A DNA stretch of 27,249 nucleotides from an uncultured Lachnospiraceae bacterium (GCA_910579325.1 CAJTTU010000040.1:1-27249), one strand, 5' to 3'. Numbered from the stretch's first letter, positions 1-8,834 are shown. The notes: generated by a model not told the origin, from the sequence alone. Numbers and translations: made by a program.

Positions 1-2
1 CA

Positions 3-579
3 ATGGCGAGGATAGACTTACTTTTGAATCTAGAATTGTTTTTGAAGGTAGACATTGTCCCAATTGTTATTAAAACAGTATGCGTTTTTTTTAGTATTGT
101 TTTTATGTGCATATATATTAAAATTATATTTTATATATCCGATAAGTATTGGAATATGAATAGGAAGCATATCATAATAACAGGAGAAGGAAATACTCAA
201 TATATTAGAGAAAGCAAAGAATTAATGCAATGGATTATACATATGTGTCAGGAAGACGCGGTGTTTTATTTGAAAAGAAACACTAATAACAGATTATGTA
301 GAAATATTAGATAAGAATACTCTCAAAGATATAAATATGGTTAATATATCCGAAGTGTATCATATACATTTTATCAGTAAAGATGATAATAATATGGATA
401 AAGAGATTAGAAGCGAAAACAATAATATAACTTTTTTGGGAAATAGTAAAAACATAATAGTCTTTTGCACAAGAGAGCAGACTGTTTATGATTGTTTTGG
501 GAATGCGGTAATAAAGAGTATGGATCAATTGTCTAATATTAGACAGATTATGGAAAATGAGTTTTTACGATCAAATTGA
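3..579 (+). pseudogene. Unrecognised small membrane protein gene, probably frameshifted
   Basis: Two consecutive reading frames look like one interrupted gene. The first (3-314, 103 residues) has a hydrophobic stretch at about residues 18-45 that should span the membrane once or twice, then a polar part. The second frame is open from about 274, well before its first ATG at 337, and runs to 579; read from 274 it continues as a polar, lysine- and aspartate-rich segment. A one-base shift near 270-285 would join them into a protein of about 190 residues. I do not recognise the family. The region is very A+T-rich, unlike the genes from 1312 onward, which suggests recent acquisition. The start at position 3 lies at the window edge, so the true start may be upstream. 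Alternatively these are two small unrelated ORFs. Confidence 0.35.
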
Positions 580-813
580 TTTAAATAAACAGCACTATCG
601 TAGATATTTGAGAATTATGTGGATAGTCTTCCACATTGGGCAAAATATTATATTGGGAAACAAAAAGTCATAGGTCTGAGATAGTCAAAAGAAATTTAAA
701 CATCTAGGCTGAATTGAAAAATGCATGCATGATTTCATTTATACATGTAGATATAACTAATATTATAAAAACATATTATTGCATGTGCTTCATATCAATA
801 CAACAGGAGAGAA
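580..813. other. A+T-rich intergenic stretch, no gene seen
   Basis: No reading frame with a ribosome binding site is visible on either strand. The DNA is strongly A+T-rich and could hold the promoter of the decayed antitoxin gene that follows, but I cannot single out a convincing -35/-10 pair. Confidence 0.4.
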
Positions 814-1107
814 ATGGATGATCAGGTGTTGATAAAGAATTTAAACAGAATGTTGTGGAAATATACGACGCACTTGGGCTTGATATGCCAGCTGTTTTTC
901 GAATGTCTATGAAATAGATGAAAATTGTAAGAAGAATTCCCTTTTCAATCAGACTTCCAGAACATGTTGTGACAAGAGCAAAGGAGCTTGAGGCTTTGAG
1001 AAAACGCGTAGGCAAACATTTGATGTTTTTAAGATGAGTCTGGATGAAATCAATGAGTAGATTCGTGTTGCAAGAGTTGCAAGAAAAAATCAAAAGGGGA
1101 TGTGTAG
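814..1107 (+). pseudogene. Decayed RelB/DinJ-like antitoxin gene
   Basis: A ribosome binding site (AGGAGAG at about 805) precedes ATG 814, but the frame shifts almost at once. From 828 the translation reads VDKEFKQNVVEIYDALGLDM, continuing PAVFRMSMK, which matches the ribbon-helix-helix N-terminus of RelB/DinJ antitoxins (known family pattern: ..LGLDMPTAIRMFLKQ..). A TAG stop at 915-917 falls where that family usually has glutamine. The frame then continues with RRIPFSIRLPEHVV and stops again at 1035. A third piece in another frame (from 1034) reads MSLDEINE, then a TAG at 1058-1060, then IRVARVARKNQKG, which resembles the usual antitoxin tail. With one frameshift and three stops the gene cannot make a full antitoxin. 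The PIN-toxin remnant follows directly, in the usual antitoxin-then-toxin order. Confidence 0.6.
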
Positions 1108-1315
1108 ATGAAGCGTTATGTTGTATTCCGTCAGCCAACAGGAGAAATTTTGACTGATATGGCTTAACTTGATATTTCATGAAGTGATTATGGAAAAGAA
1201 AAACGACAGTGCGTATTTGGCGATAGGCAACTGAAAACATTATCCAATCAGAGATTTTATCGTTACTCCGGCGGAGATGATGGAAATTTTGCATAAGAAC
1301 GGAGAACACAAATGA
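1108..1315 (+). pseudogene. Decayed PIN-domain toxin gene (C-terminal remnant)
   Basis: ATG 1108 opens a short frame (MKRYVV, then PTGEILTDMA and a stop). In a second frame from about 1149 the DNA encodes LIFHEVIMEKKNDSAYLAIG, then N, a TGA, and KHYPIRDFIVTPAEMMEIL followed by HKNGEHK. This matches the C-terminal third of PIN-family toxins of toxin-antitoxin modules (known pattern: EVVMEKxDDAYLVTGNxKHFPxxxFIVTPAEMLxIL). The central part of the PIN fold and its first acidic residues are missing, so an internal deletion plus a frameshift and a stop has inactivated it. The last codons overlap the start of the next gene (ATGA at 1312-1315), so translation of that gene may once have been coupled to the toxin. 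Confidence 0.6.
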
Positions 1316-2247
1316 CAAAAAAATCAATCAAACCACTCATCAGCTGCATCATAACGCTCCTCCTCTGCATAGCCCTTATTCAGTACATGGGCCGTATGCT
1401 GGACCCCAAATGGACAGAGGACGGATTTAATGTTATCGAGGCATTTGAGTTGTTGGAGGATCATTCTCTTGATGTAATCGTATATGGGTCCAGTCATGCC
1501 TGGAAGGGCTGTGACACGAGGGTTATGTGCGACCAGTATGGATTGTCGGCATACAATTACGGGTGCAGCTGGCAGTCGATTAATACCATTCTTTTGTTTT
1601 TGCAGGATTCGCTGCGTACACAGACGCCCAGGGTGGCCTGTATTGAGGTTGGACTTGTGAACAGTATCGAGCAGGATGTGGATTTAAATGGTCAGATCTA
1701 TTATACGAGGCCGATGAAAAATTTTAAAGGAAAAGAAGAATATTTAAGACAATGTTTTGGGAATGACATTGGACGATATATATCCTATTATGTGCCGTTG
1801 GTGATGTTTCATGATAACTGGAATGCGGTTGATTCTGAAAATTTTCGCTTTCCGGGGCCGCAGCGTTTTGTGGATACGAGGGGATATTTTGTTGATACGG
1901 ATGTCAATGCTTTTGCCTTTCCCGATTATAATGATTTTCAGCAATATGAGATAAGAGAAGAGTGCGTTGAAGTTCTTGATAAAATAGTAGCTGCATGCAG
2001 AGAAAAGGATGTGCAGATTATTTTTTACACTTGTCCGTATGTAGGGGAATACTATTTTGGAGACGCTATGAAGAGATATGCGGAAGAGCATGACTGCGTT
2101 TATCTGAATTTGTTTGAGTACATAGATGAGATGGGGTTGAACGGAGAAACGGACTTACAGGATGCGGATCATCTGAACGAGAGCGGAGCGGGGAAAGTTG
2201 CGGCATTTCTTTCGGATTATATTATAAAGCATTATGATATTACTTAA
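1312..2247 (+). CDS. Membrane-anchored SGNH/DltD-like protein (first copy)
   Basis: This 311-residue protein has one N-terminal membrane segment (about residues 8-26) and an extracytoplasmic domain. It carries the block I motif GSSH at residues 59-62 (likely nucleophile Ser61) and a C-terminal D-A-D-H at 284-287, the Asp-x-x-His of SGNH hydrolases. DltD, AlgJ/AlgX and related SGNH proteins work with membrane-bound O-acyltransferases to place or remove acyl groups on surface polymers; that role here is inferred. The start at 1312 has GGAGA 8-9 bases upstream and overlaps the decayed toxin gene. The next gene is a second member of the same broad family. No acyltransferase gene is visible nearby, which is unusual for this type of protein. 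Confidence 0.7.
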   Translation: MTKKSIKPLISCIITLLLCIALIQYMGRMLDPKWTEDGFNVIEAFELLEDHSLDVIVYGSSHAWKGCDTRVMCDQYGLSAYNYGCSWQSINTILLFLQDSLRTQTPRVACIEVGLVNSIEQDVDLNGQIYYTRPMKNFKGKEEYLRQCFGNDIGRYISYYVPLVMFHDNWNAVDSENFRFPGPQRFVDTRGYFVDTDVNAFAFPDYNDFQQYEIREECVEVLDKIVAACREKDVQIIFYTCPYVGEYYFGDAMKRYAEEHDCVYLNLFEYIDEMGLNGETDLQDADHLNESGAGKVAAFLSDYIIKHYDIT

Positions 2248-2313
2248 TAGTTTATTCTGGTATTTCTTACCGACTGTTTTCCTGTATTTTAATTTCTGAC
2301 GGAGGAGAAGCTG

Positions 2314-3381
2314 ATGTCCTACAGAACATGGGGAATAACGGTTCTGGCCTTTCTTTTGACACTGCTGATTGGAACCGCAGCCGTGACGGCTGCGGTTGAT
2401 CCTTACTTTCATTATCACAGGCCTTTGGATTGTCTGGAATATCCGCTGAATGTACAAAGAGAACGGTATTTAAACGACGGGATCATAAAGCATTTCCGGT
2501 ATGATGCCCTGATCACCGGCACTTCTATGACAGAGAATTTTAAAGCGTCCGAGCTGGATGAGCTGTTCGGCGTAAATTCAATAAAAGTTCCCTTTTCCGG
2601 CGCCCAGTATAAAGAGATCAATGAGAATCTGGAGCTGGCTGCAGCGGTAAATCCCGACCTGAAAATGGTGGTAAGAGGGCTGGACCTGCTCGCATTGCTG
2701 TCAGATAAGGACCTGACGGCTTATGACGATTATCCGGATTATTTATATGACGATAATTTGTTCAATGATGTCAATTACGTATTAAATAAAACGGTGTTAT
2801 TTGAAGACCTGTGGCCTGTCCTCCGAAACACGTTATCAGGGACTGACGGTACATCTTTTGACGCGTACGGCAACTGGAACGCTTTGATGACGTTTGGAAA
2901 GGCCAGCGTGGATGCTTCTTATACAAGACCTGAAAAGGCTGATGTCCAGGATGGTCCGGAGGCGCTGTCGGAGGAGGAACGCAGCCGGATCAGGGAGAAT
3001 TTAAAGCAGAACGTGACGGACCTGGCGGAGCAGAACCCGGAAATTGAATTTTACCTCTTTTTTACACCCTACAGCATCTATTACTGGGACAGCGTGAATC
3101 AGAATGGTTTCCTGTCCAAAATGCTGGCCGCGGAAAAGGAAGCGGCCGAATGGCTGCTGGAATATGAGAATATCCATCTATATTCCTTTTTTGATGAATT
3201 TGATATGATCTGTGATGCGGATAATTATACGGATTATATCCATTACGGAGAGTGGGTCAATTCACGGATACTGGTGTGGATGAAAGAAGGAAAACACCGG
3301 CTGACCAGGGAAAATTATCAGGAATACTATGACAGGGTCTATGATTTTTATATGGGGTATGATTATGACTCCTTGTTTTAA
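2314..3381 (+). CDS. Membrane-anchored SGNH/DltD-like protein (second copy)
   Basis: This is a 355-residue protein with an N-terminal hydrophobic helix (about residues 7-28) that would anchor it outside the cell. The motif GTSM at 69-72 fits SGNH block I, with Ser71 as nucleophile, and D-Y-I-H at 307-310 supplies the Asp-x-x-His pair. The layout matches the preceding gene, though the sequences are clearly diverged. The start is supported by GGAGGAG at about 2301-2307. It follows the first SGNH gene after 66 bases, so the two are probably co-transcribed. A role in acylating or deacylating a surface polymer is inferred from the family. It could be purely structural if the catalytic residues serve another purpose. 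Confidence 0.65.
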   Translation: MSYRTWGITVLAFLLTLLIGTAAVTAAVDPYFHYHRPLDCLEYPLNVQRERYLNDGIIKHFRYDALITGTSMTENFKASELDELFGVNSIKVPFSGAQYKEINENLELAAAVNPDLKMVVRGLDLLALLSDKDLTAYDDYPDYLYDDNLFNDVNYVLNKTVLFEDLWPVLRNTLSGTDGTSFDAYGNWNALMTFGKASVDASYTRPEKADVQDGPEALSEEERSRIRENLKQNVTDLAEQNPEIEFYLFFTPYSIYYWDSVNQNGFLSKMLAAEKEAAEWLLEYENIHLYSFFDEFDMICDADNYTDYIHYGEWVNSRILVWMKEGKHRLTRENYQEYYDRVYDFYMGYDYDSLF

Positions 3382-3404
3382 TCGCTGTTTTCCATAAACT
3401 CTGT

Positions 3405-3433
3405 TTGCGCTCTTACTCATCCTGTGTTAAACT
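3405..3433 (+). promoter_or_regulatory. Candidate promoter for rdrA-rdrB
   Basis: A weak -35 (TTGCGC, 3405-3410) is followed after 17 bases by -10 TAAACT (3428-3433), preceded by the extended -10 dinucleotide TG. The core CTGTGTTAAACT is repeated exactly in the candidate pyrC promoter at 18983-18994, also 17 bases from a TTGCCC. This suggests a housekeeping sigma-A promoter. Confidence 0.45.
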
Positions 3434-3486
3434 GAATCACAGAATATTACATTATGGAGCGTTTTATTTGGGCCAGGAGGCAGCCA

Positions 3487-6159
3487 ATGGAGAAACAGAT
3501 GAGAAAAATTGTTATTGTGCGCGGAGATGAATTTAAAGTGCATGACAATGAAATTACACAGAATGAGGATATTTTTAAAGAAGTCTACCAGAAAGCCCAT
3601 ATACAGGCAGAACAGTTAATAAATTATATGACCGGGATGCGGGAGAAAGCGGAAGGAAAGGGAGAGAGGAATGAAAACTGCGGGCGAAAGAGTCCTTCAG
3701 AGTATCTCAATAATATCATCGCGTTCTGCGGCGAGAGAGGACAGGGAAAAAGCACCGCTATGCTTCATTTTGTGGAGGAGCTGAAAAAGGACAGCGGCAG
3801 ACTGAACGGCAGTCAGGACATTCGGGTACCGGACAGCAGGATGGAGGTTCTCCGTGTGATCGACCCTACGGCGCTGGAGATGTCCCATGATATTGTGGAT
3901 ATTATTATTTCCCAGCTGTTTGAACAGTTTCGTGCCGACAGAGAACCGGACAAAAGCCAGGGTACATATAAAAACGGAAATCTGGACAAAGGGAAGGATA
4001 TGGAGCTGACCCAGGCGTTTCAGAAAGTACACAGGAGTATGTCCGTGCTGAAAAATGCGCAGACCTTTATCGAACAGGAATACGCTTATAACGGTTCGCT
4101 GCAAAATCTGTCAGATATCACGGACAGTATGGAGCTGCGGAAGGATATTATCCGTCTGGTGGAGCTGTATCTGGCGTACAGGGAGAAGGATATGCTGGTG
4201 GTTCCCATCGACGATCTGGATCTGAACCTGAATCATGTGTATGAGGTGGCGGAACAGCTGAGGAAATATTTTATGATTCCCCGGCTGATGATTGTGATGG
4301 CGGTTAATATCGACCAGATGACGCTGTGCGTGGAAGGAGAGATGCTGAAAAGCCTGGCGCCGTTGAAGGAATCCCGGCGATGGAATATCCGGCGGGAGGC
4401 GCGGAATATGAGCAGCCGATATATGGAAAAACTGATTCCCTTTTCCAGGAGGATGCAGCTGCCGGATATCCATGCCATAGCGGAGGATGGAGAGAACACG
4501 GTTCGGATTGTTTATCAGGATCGCCGGGTAGCGGGCAGAAGCGGGGAAAAGGAGAATATCTTATTCGATTCCGGCGAACTGGGGATTGAGAAGGGAATTC
4601 TGAATCTGATTTTCAGGAAGACAGGTCTGGTTTATGTGGCAAAGTCCAACGAGGTGCATCCCATTGTTCCCCATACGCTGCGTGAACTGGTAAATCTGAT
4701 TTCCCTGCTGGGGGATATGGAGTCTGCTCAGATGCAGAATCTGGAGATGTTTGAGCGGTATTTCTGCGACGTCTGGCTGGAAAACAACCTTTCGGACAGG
4801 AATGCGGAAACGGTGCGGGAGATTGCGGCGACACGGCTGAATGATCTGCACAACGATGCCTTTTTACTGCTGTATAAGATGGAAGAACGGAAGCTGAAAC
4901 GATTCAGGGGATTGTCCGGGGCGGAGGACCCTCTGGCGGCGGCGGTTGATCGTGCTTACGAACAGATGCTGAAGGAAGAAAAGAGGCCGAGTAACGGCGA
5001 TCTGCTCAATGGCCTCAGAATGCTGCGGCGGGGAGAGCCGTCGGATGTGTCCAGGCTGGTTATGGCGGTTATGACTGTGTTTTCCATCCGGATGCTGAAA
5101 TTAAAAGCAGCCGGGCAGAAGGCGGCGGAACAGAGAACGGCCGGACAGAGGGAAGCTTTGTATGATTTTACCGGCGGAAATATTTTCGGCGAATATCGGC
5201 TGATTCGGGGAAAGACCTTGAAGGACCGGGCGGTGACCGACAGGATGCGGTTTACCTATCAGGTGCGTAATATAATCGAATACGCCGGGGAGTGCGGTAT
5301 CCAGCCTTTTTCAGTGGCCGGGATGAAAAGGAGATTCAATAATGAGCAGCTGGCCATACTGCTGGTTATGCTGGGCTGTTGCTCTGAATTTATGAGCAGG
5401 GAAGGGACGCCCCGGCGGCTGGTGGCGAGTAACCACAAGATTGCGGAACGGGCGGAATTTGATATTAACCGGTTATTTTTGTCAGGGCTTTCCTGGGAAA
5501 GAATAAAGGAAAAAATAAGTCTGGAAAGGTGGGTGGAGGACAAAGACCAGGCGGTTGCTGTTGAGGCTGTTTTCAGACGGGAGTATGACAACATCTATCA
5601 GACGGACGCATGGGGGAGCCTGGTCTGCAATATGGAAGAACTGATGTGTCTGGCCCAATATGCGGAGGAAAACCGCGATTACAAAGATGCGGCTACGGAG
5701 GCTGATTATTATGATCATTTCTTTGAGAGCGTGATCAGGTTTCAAAAAGAGCTGCGTACATATCTGACGGATCTGGAGACGCCGGAGAAATCGAAAATAA
5801 GGAATTGTGTGGAAAATGCGGTTCTCCTGAAACAACATGGCATGGAAAGGAAAGACGGTGATTCGGCCGCAGAGTATCTGAAATGTCCGGGCAGATGCCA
5901 GCAGAATACGCGTTTCAAAGATTTTATCGACAGACTGGAGAAGCTGAAAAGGTATCTGCAGGTCTGGCAGGTCGAAGAGATAGACGGAAAGTCCTACTTT
6001 ATAGAAAAAGAATTCGATGAAGAGCTGTCACAGAGCATCGATTATTTATTCGGACTGGCTGCACAGCATGACATGGACGCGAAAATCGGACCGGAACTGG
6101 CTGCCAGGTATAACGAGTTGAGAGAGGCTGTGATTGACAGAGAAAAAGGAGAGAATTGA
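3487..6159 (+). CDS. rdrA: RADAR ATPase RdrA
   Basis: This 890-residue P-loop ATPase is read as the RdrA subunit of RADAR. In known systems RdrA forms ring-shaped assemblies that load or activate the deaminase RdrB during phage infection. Visible motifs are Walker A GERGQGKST at residues 82-90 (Lys88), Walker B VVPIDDLD at 238-245 (Asp242, Asp243) and a likely sensor AVNID around Asn274. The long C-terminal two thirds is helical and charged with no motif I recognise. An alanine/glutamine-rich segment at about 541-555 looks like a variable loop. I chose ATG 3487 over the in-frame ATG 3454 because AGGAGG at 3475-3480 lies six bases before it. The stop overlaps the rdrB start by one base. Size and partner fit RADAR; other KAP- or STAND-like ATPases are less likely given the deaminase neighbour. 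Confidence 0.85.
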   Translation: MEKQMRKIVIVRGDEFKVHDNEITQNEDIFKEVYQKAHIQAEQLINYMTGMREKAEGKGERNENCGRKSPSEYLNNIIAFCGERGQGKSTAMLHFVEELKKDSGRLNGSQDIRVPDSRMEVLRVIDPTALEMSHDIVDIIISQLFEQFRADREPDKSQGTYKNGNLDKGKDMELTQAFQKVHRSMSVLKNAQTFIEQEYAYNGSLQNLSDITDSMELRKDIIRLVELYLAYREKDMLVVPIDDLDLNLNHVYEVAEQLRKYFMIPRLMIVMAVNIDQMTLCVEGEMLKSLAPLKESRRWNIRREARNMSSRYMEKLIPFSRRMQLPDIHAIAEDGENTVRIVYQDRRVAGRSGEKENILFDSGELGIEKGILNLIFRKTGLVYVAKSNEVHPIVPHTLRELVNLISLLGDMESAQMQNLEMFERYFCDVWLENNLSDRNAETVREIAATRLNDLHNDAFLLLYKMEERKLKRFRGLSGAEDPLAAAVDRAYEQMLKEEKRPSNGDLLNGLRMLRRGEPSDVSRLVMAVMTVFSIRMLKLKAAGQKAAEQRTAGQREALYDFTGGNIFGEYRLIRGKTLKDRAVTDRMRFTYQVRNIIEYAGECGIQPFSVAGMKRRFNNEQLAILLVMLGCCSEFMSREGTPRRLVASNHKIAERAEFDINRLFLSGLSWERIKEKISLERWVEDKDQAVAVEAVFRREYDNIYQTDAWGSLVCNMEELMCLAQYAEENRDYKDAATEADYYDHFFESVIRFQKELRTYLTDLETPEKSKIRNCVENAVLLKQHGMERKDGDSAAEYLKCPGRCQQNTRFKDFIDRLEKLKRYLQVWQVEEIDGKSYFIEKEFDEELSQSIDYLFGLAAQHDMDAKIGPELAARYNELREAVIDREKGEN

Positions 6160-8834
6160 TGGATTTTGAACGGGCTGCGCTGGAGATTCTGCTGCGAAAA
6201 GTTTCTTTTGATTCCATTTCCCTCTCCGCTTCTCATAACGGCAATCACTATAAGGGCGTACGGAAAGACACATTTTTACAGGCGGCCAGATGGCATCTGC
6301 CGGACAGTACGGAGGATGAAAACCGGCAGCTGTATGAGTGGGTAACGGAAAAGCTTAAACGGGAGGAGGGACAGGGAATCTATGGCCTGATTCTGGAAAC
6401 CGCGCAGGAATTTCTGGAGACGAGGGAGGACGGGATCTATTATAGAGACCGGAACTGGACGGTGCGATCCCAGTTTTTTCACTGGAAGGAGCTGGCGGTA
6501 AGTCTGGGGCAGGAAATCTTTATGATGGCGCTGCTGGCAGATGAGCTGACCGACGGTCAGGGAGAACGGGAGGGTTTCCGGGACTGTCTCTGCGCGCTTT
6601 TTCCCCGGATTGGGAGCGAAAGCCTGAGAGAGCTGCTGGGGAAGGACGGAGGGAGCGGACTGGCAGAGAACCATTTCCATCTGAAAGGTTCTTTTCCGGT
6701 CTTTTTGCTGAACTGGGTCTGCCTGATGAACCATGTGGGGGATGGAAATGATTTTTTCCATCAGATGAAAGAGTACCGGGGGGAGGAGCGGCCTGTGGGT
6801 CCGCAGGGCGGATCGGGCAGACCGGAAACGGATTTATTCCATGCGTCTGTCGCCGCTGCCAGCTACCGTCTGTATTTATATGAGGTTTACAGTCATATCC
6901 CTGAAAAGCAGCGGATTCCGGTTTTTCATGGGGAAGATATGGATGAAGCGGGTCTGAGTACGCTGCAGAACCGGATCGAGTATTACAGGAGCTTTATGGA
7001 GCCGAAATGGGATGAAAAACGGTTTCGATGGTCAGTGAGTCCGGATTATGCGCTGGACGGTCAGTGGGAGTCCTGTCATGACCGGGACGAGATTTCGGTG
7101 GCGGGCGAGCGCTGTTTCTTATTTCGGTGTTTCAGGGAAATATGGAGCGGCAAGAGTAGTTTCGGTGTCCGGGAGCGGAATCTGTTTTACAGATATCTGT
7201 TGATCTCTTTCCGTATCCGGGCGGAGCTGATTCAGGTGAACCGGCTGCGGGGATTTGGAAATTTTGCCGCTTATCAGAACCGGAAGGAGGATGTGATCGA
7301 CTGTTATCCGGAATATCAGCCCCATGTGATCCGGCTGACGGCCTGTTCTCTGCGCAGGCAGCAGAATCTGTCCAGTCTGGAAATGCGTATCAGTCCGAAA
7401 AGCAGGGCATATCAGACATTGAACCGGATCGCGGAGTATGAGAGGGAGATCGGAGAGGGAGAGGAAGGCGCCGGAGTAAACAGGAATCATCCCCGTCGGT
7501 CTCCGGGAAAGACCGGGGAATATTTTTATGTGCTTCATTTTCCGAAAAAACAGGAAAAACATAAGGAATTTGCGCCCAGAAACTATGAGCTGAGAAAAAA
7601 GATGGAGCGGCAGATCCAGGAGCAGAAACGATTGATTCTGTTTGAACAGAGTAATTATAAATTCGGCGGCGTGATTCCTCAGGTCAGAGGATATGACACC
7701 TGTTCCGGAGAGATTGGGTGCAGGCCCGAGGTATTTGGCTGGTCTTATCGGAGCATTCAGGCCTTTGCCAGGGAAAACCAGGCGGACTGGATTCACTGGA
7801 CTTACCATGCAGGAGAGGATTTTCTGGATCTTGTGGACGGGCTGAGGGCGATCGACGAGGCGGTGCGGTTCTGTCAGCTGCCGCCGGGAAGCAGGCTGGG
7901 ACATGGGATGGCGCTGGGGATCGATGCAGAGCAGTATTATCAGATGAAGCAGTATAAAATCCTTCTTCCGGCCCAGGATCTGCTGGACAACCTTGCCTGG
8001 ACGCTGGGATTCTGCCGTGAATACGGGATTGTGATAAGACCGTGGCTGCGGAAAAAACTGGAGCTGAGGTTTGACGAGCTGCTGGAAAAAATCTATGGGG
8101 TAAAGCAGAGAGGCAAATCGGGCAGGGAACCCCTTGCCGATCCTTTGCCCGCAGCCGGGCCGAACCGGGCGGAGCAGGAGGCGGCCGTTACAAGAGTCGG
8201 CTGCGGGAAAAGCACGGAAGAATGGCAGCCGTATTATGAATCCTGGCAGCTGCGGGGAGACCGGCCGGAGCTGTATCTGGAATATGAAGAACCTGTATAT
8301 GCGCCGCTGTTTGACGAGGCATTGCGAAAAGGGCTCGAAAGGATCAGAGGCGACGAGGCGTGTCGTGAGTATTACCTGTCCTACCATTTTGACAGTCAGG
8401 CGCGGGAAAGAGGGGAGAAACCGGAACCTTTTGCCGTGGACCGGGCTTATGTGGAGCTGATCGGACGTATGCAGGAGGAGCTGCGCTATCGTTTGACGGA
8501 ACAGGGGATCGGGATCGAGTGTAATCCTACGTCAAATTATAAGATAGGACCGTTCAGCCGCTTTGACGAGCATCCGATGCTGCGGATGTATGGGAAAAAT
8601 CTGGAGGAAGGCGCAGCCTCCCGGATGAGTATCTCGATTAATACGGATGATATGGGGGTGTTTCAGACTTCACTGGAGACGGAATACGCAGCCATGTATG
8701 TGGCGCTGCGCAAAAGCAGGGATGAAAACGGAATGCTTAAATATCCGAAGGAGGCCGTGTTGCAATGGCTGAGAGATGTGAAAGAGTCTGGCCGGCGGCA
8801 GGCTTTCGGGTGGGCGAACGAAAGTGAGGTATAA
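6159..8834 (+). CDS. rdrB: RADAR adenosine deaminase RdrB
   Basis: This 891-residue protein carries the complete metal-dependent adenosine deaminase active site, spread over a chain much longer than housekeeping deaminases (about 330-350 residues). In order these are the zinc pair H172-F-H174, H550-A-G-E553 (zinc His and catalytic Glu), G-H582-G (proton shuttle), the substrate-side motif ECNPTSN, and N-T-D830-D831 (zinc Asp). RdrB of known RADAR systems deaminates adenosine in RNA and/or ATP and dATP to inosine forms, stopping growth of infected cells. Low-complexity insertions at about residues 431-450 and 648-690 interrupt the barrel region. The start is ATG 6159 after AAGGAGA; it shares one base with the rdrA stop (TGATG), implying translational coupling. 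An in-frame TTG at 6156 is less well placed. It is cytoplasmic, with no signal peptide. Confidence 0.88.
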   Translation: MDFERAALEILLRKVSFDSISLSASHNGNHYKGVRKDTFLQAARWHLPDSTEDENRQLYEWVTEKLKREEGQGIYGLILETAQEFLETREDGIYYRDRNWTVRSQFFHWKELAVSLGQEIFMMALLADELTDGQGEREGFRDCLCALFPRIGSESLRELLGKDGGSGLAENHFHLKGSFPVFLLNWVCLMNHVGDGNDFFHQMKEYRGEERPVGPQGGSGRPETDLFHASVAAASYRLYLYEVYSHIPEKQRIPVFHGEDMDEAGLSTLQNRIEYYRSFMEPKWDEKRFRWSVSPDYALDGQWESCHDRDEISVAGERCFLFRCFREIWSGKSSFGVRERNLFYRYLLISFRIRAELIQVNRLRGFGNFAAYQNRKEDVIDCYPEYQPHVIRLTACSLRRQQNLSSLEMRISPKSRAYQTLNRIAEYEREIGEGEEGAGVNRNHPRRSPGKTGEYFYVLHFPKKQEKHKEFAPRNYELRKKMERQIQEQKRLILFEQSNYKFGGVIPQVRGYDTCSGEIGCRPEVFGWSYRSIQAFARENQADWIHWTYHAGEDFLDLVDGLRAIDEAVRFCQLPPGSRLGHGMALGIDAEQYYQMKQYKILLPAQDLLDNLAWTLGFCREYGIVIRPWLRKKLELRFDELLEKIYGVKQRGKSGREPLADPLPAAGPNRAEQEAAVTRVGCGKSTEEWQPYYESWQLRGDRPELYLEYEEPVYAPLFDEALRKGLERIRGDEACREYYLSYHFDSQARERGEKPEPFAVDRAYVELIGRMQEELRYRLTEQGIGIECNPTSNYKIGPFSRFDEHPMLRMYGKNLEEGAASRMSISINTDDMGVFQTSLETEYAAMYVALRKSRDENGMLKYPKEAVLQWLRDVKESGRRQAFGWANESEV

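Noticed and set aside
776..1327. A 183-codon minus-strand frame over the decayed toxin-antitoxin remnants.
   Set aside because: The plus strand holds recognisable antitoxin and PIN fragments. The minus-strand product matches nothing I know and has no evident ribosome binding site.
7119..8387. A 422-codon open frame on the minus strand opposite rdrB.
   Set aside because: It lies fully inside rdrB, whose catalytic motifs are clear. The reverse product is rich in Pro, Gln, Arg and Leu without recognisable domains, as expected from the antisense of a G+C-rich gene.
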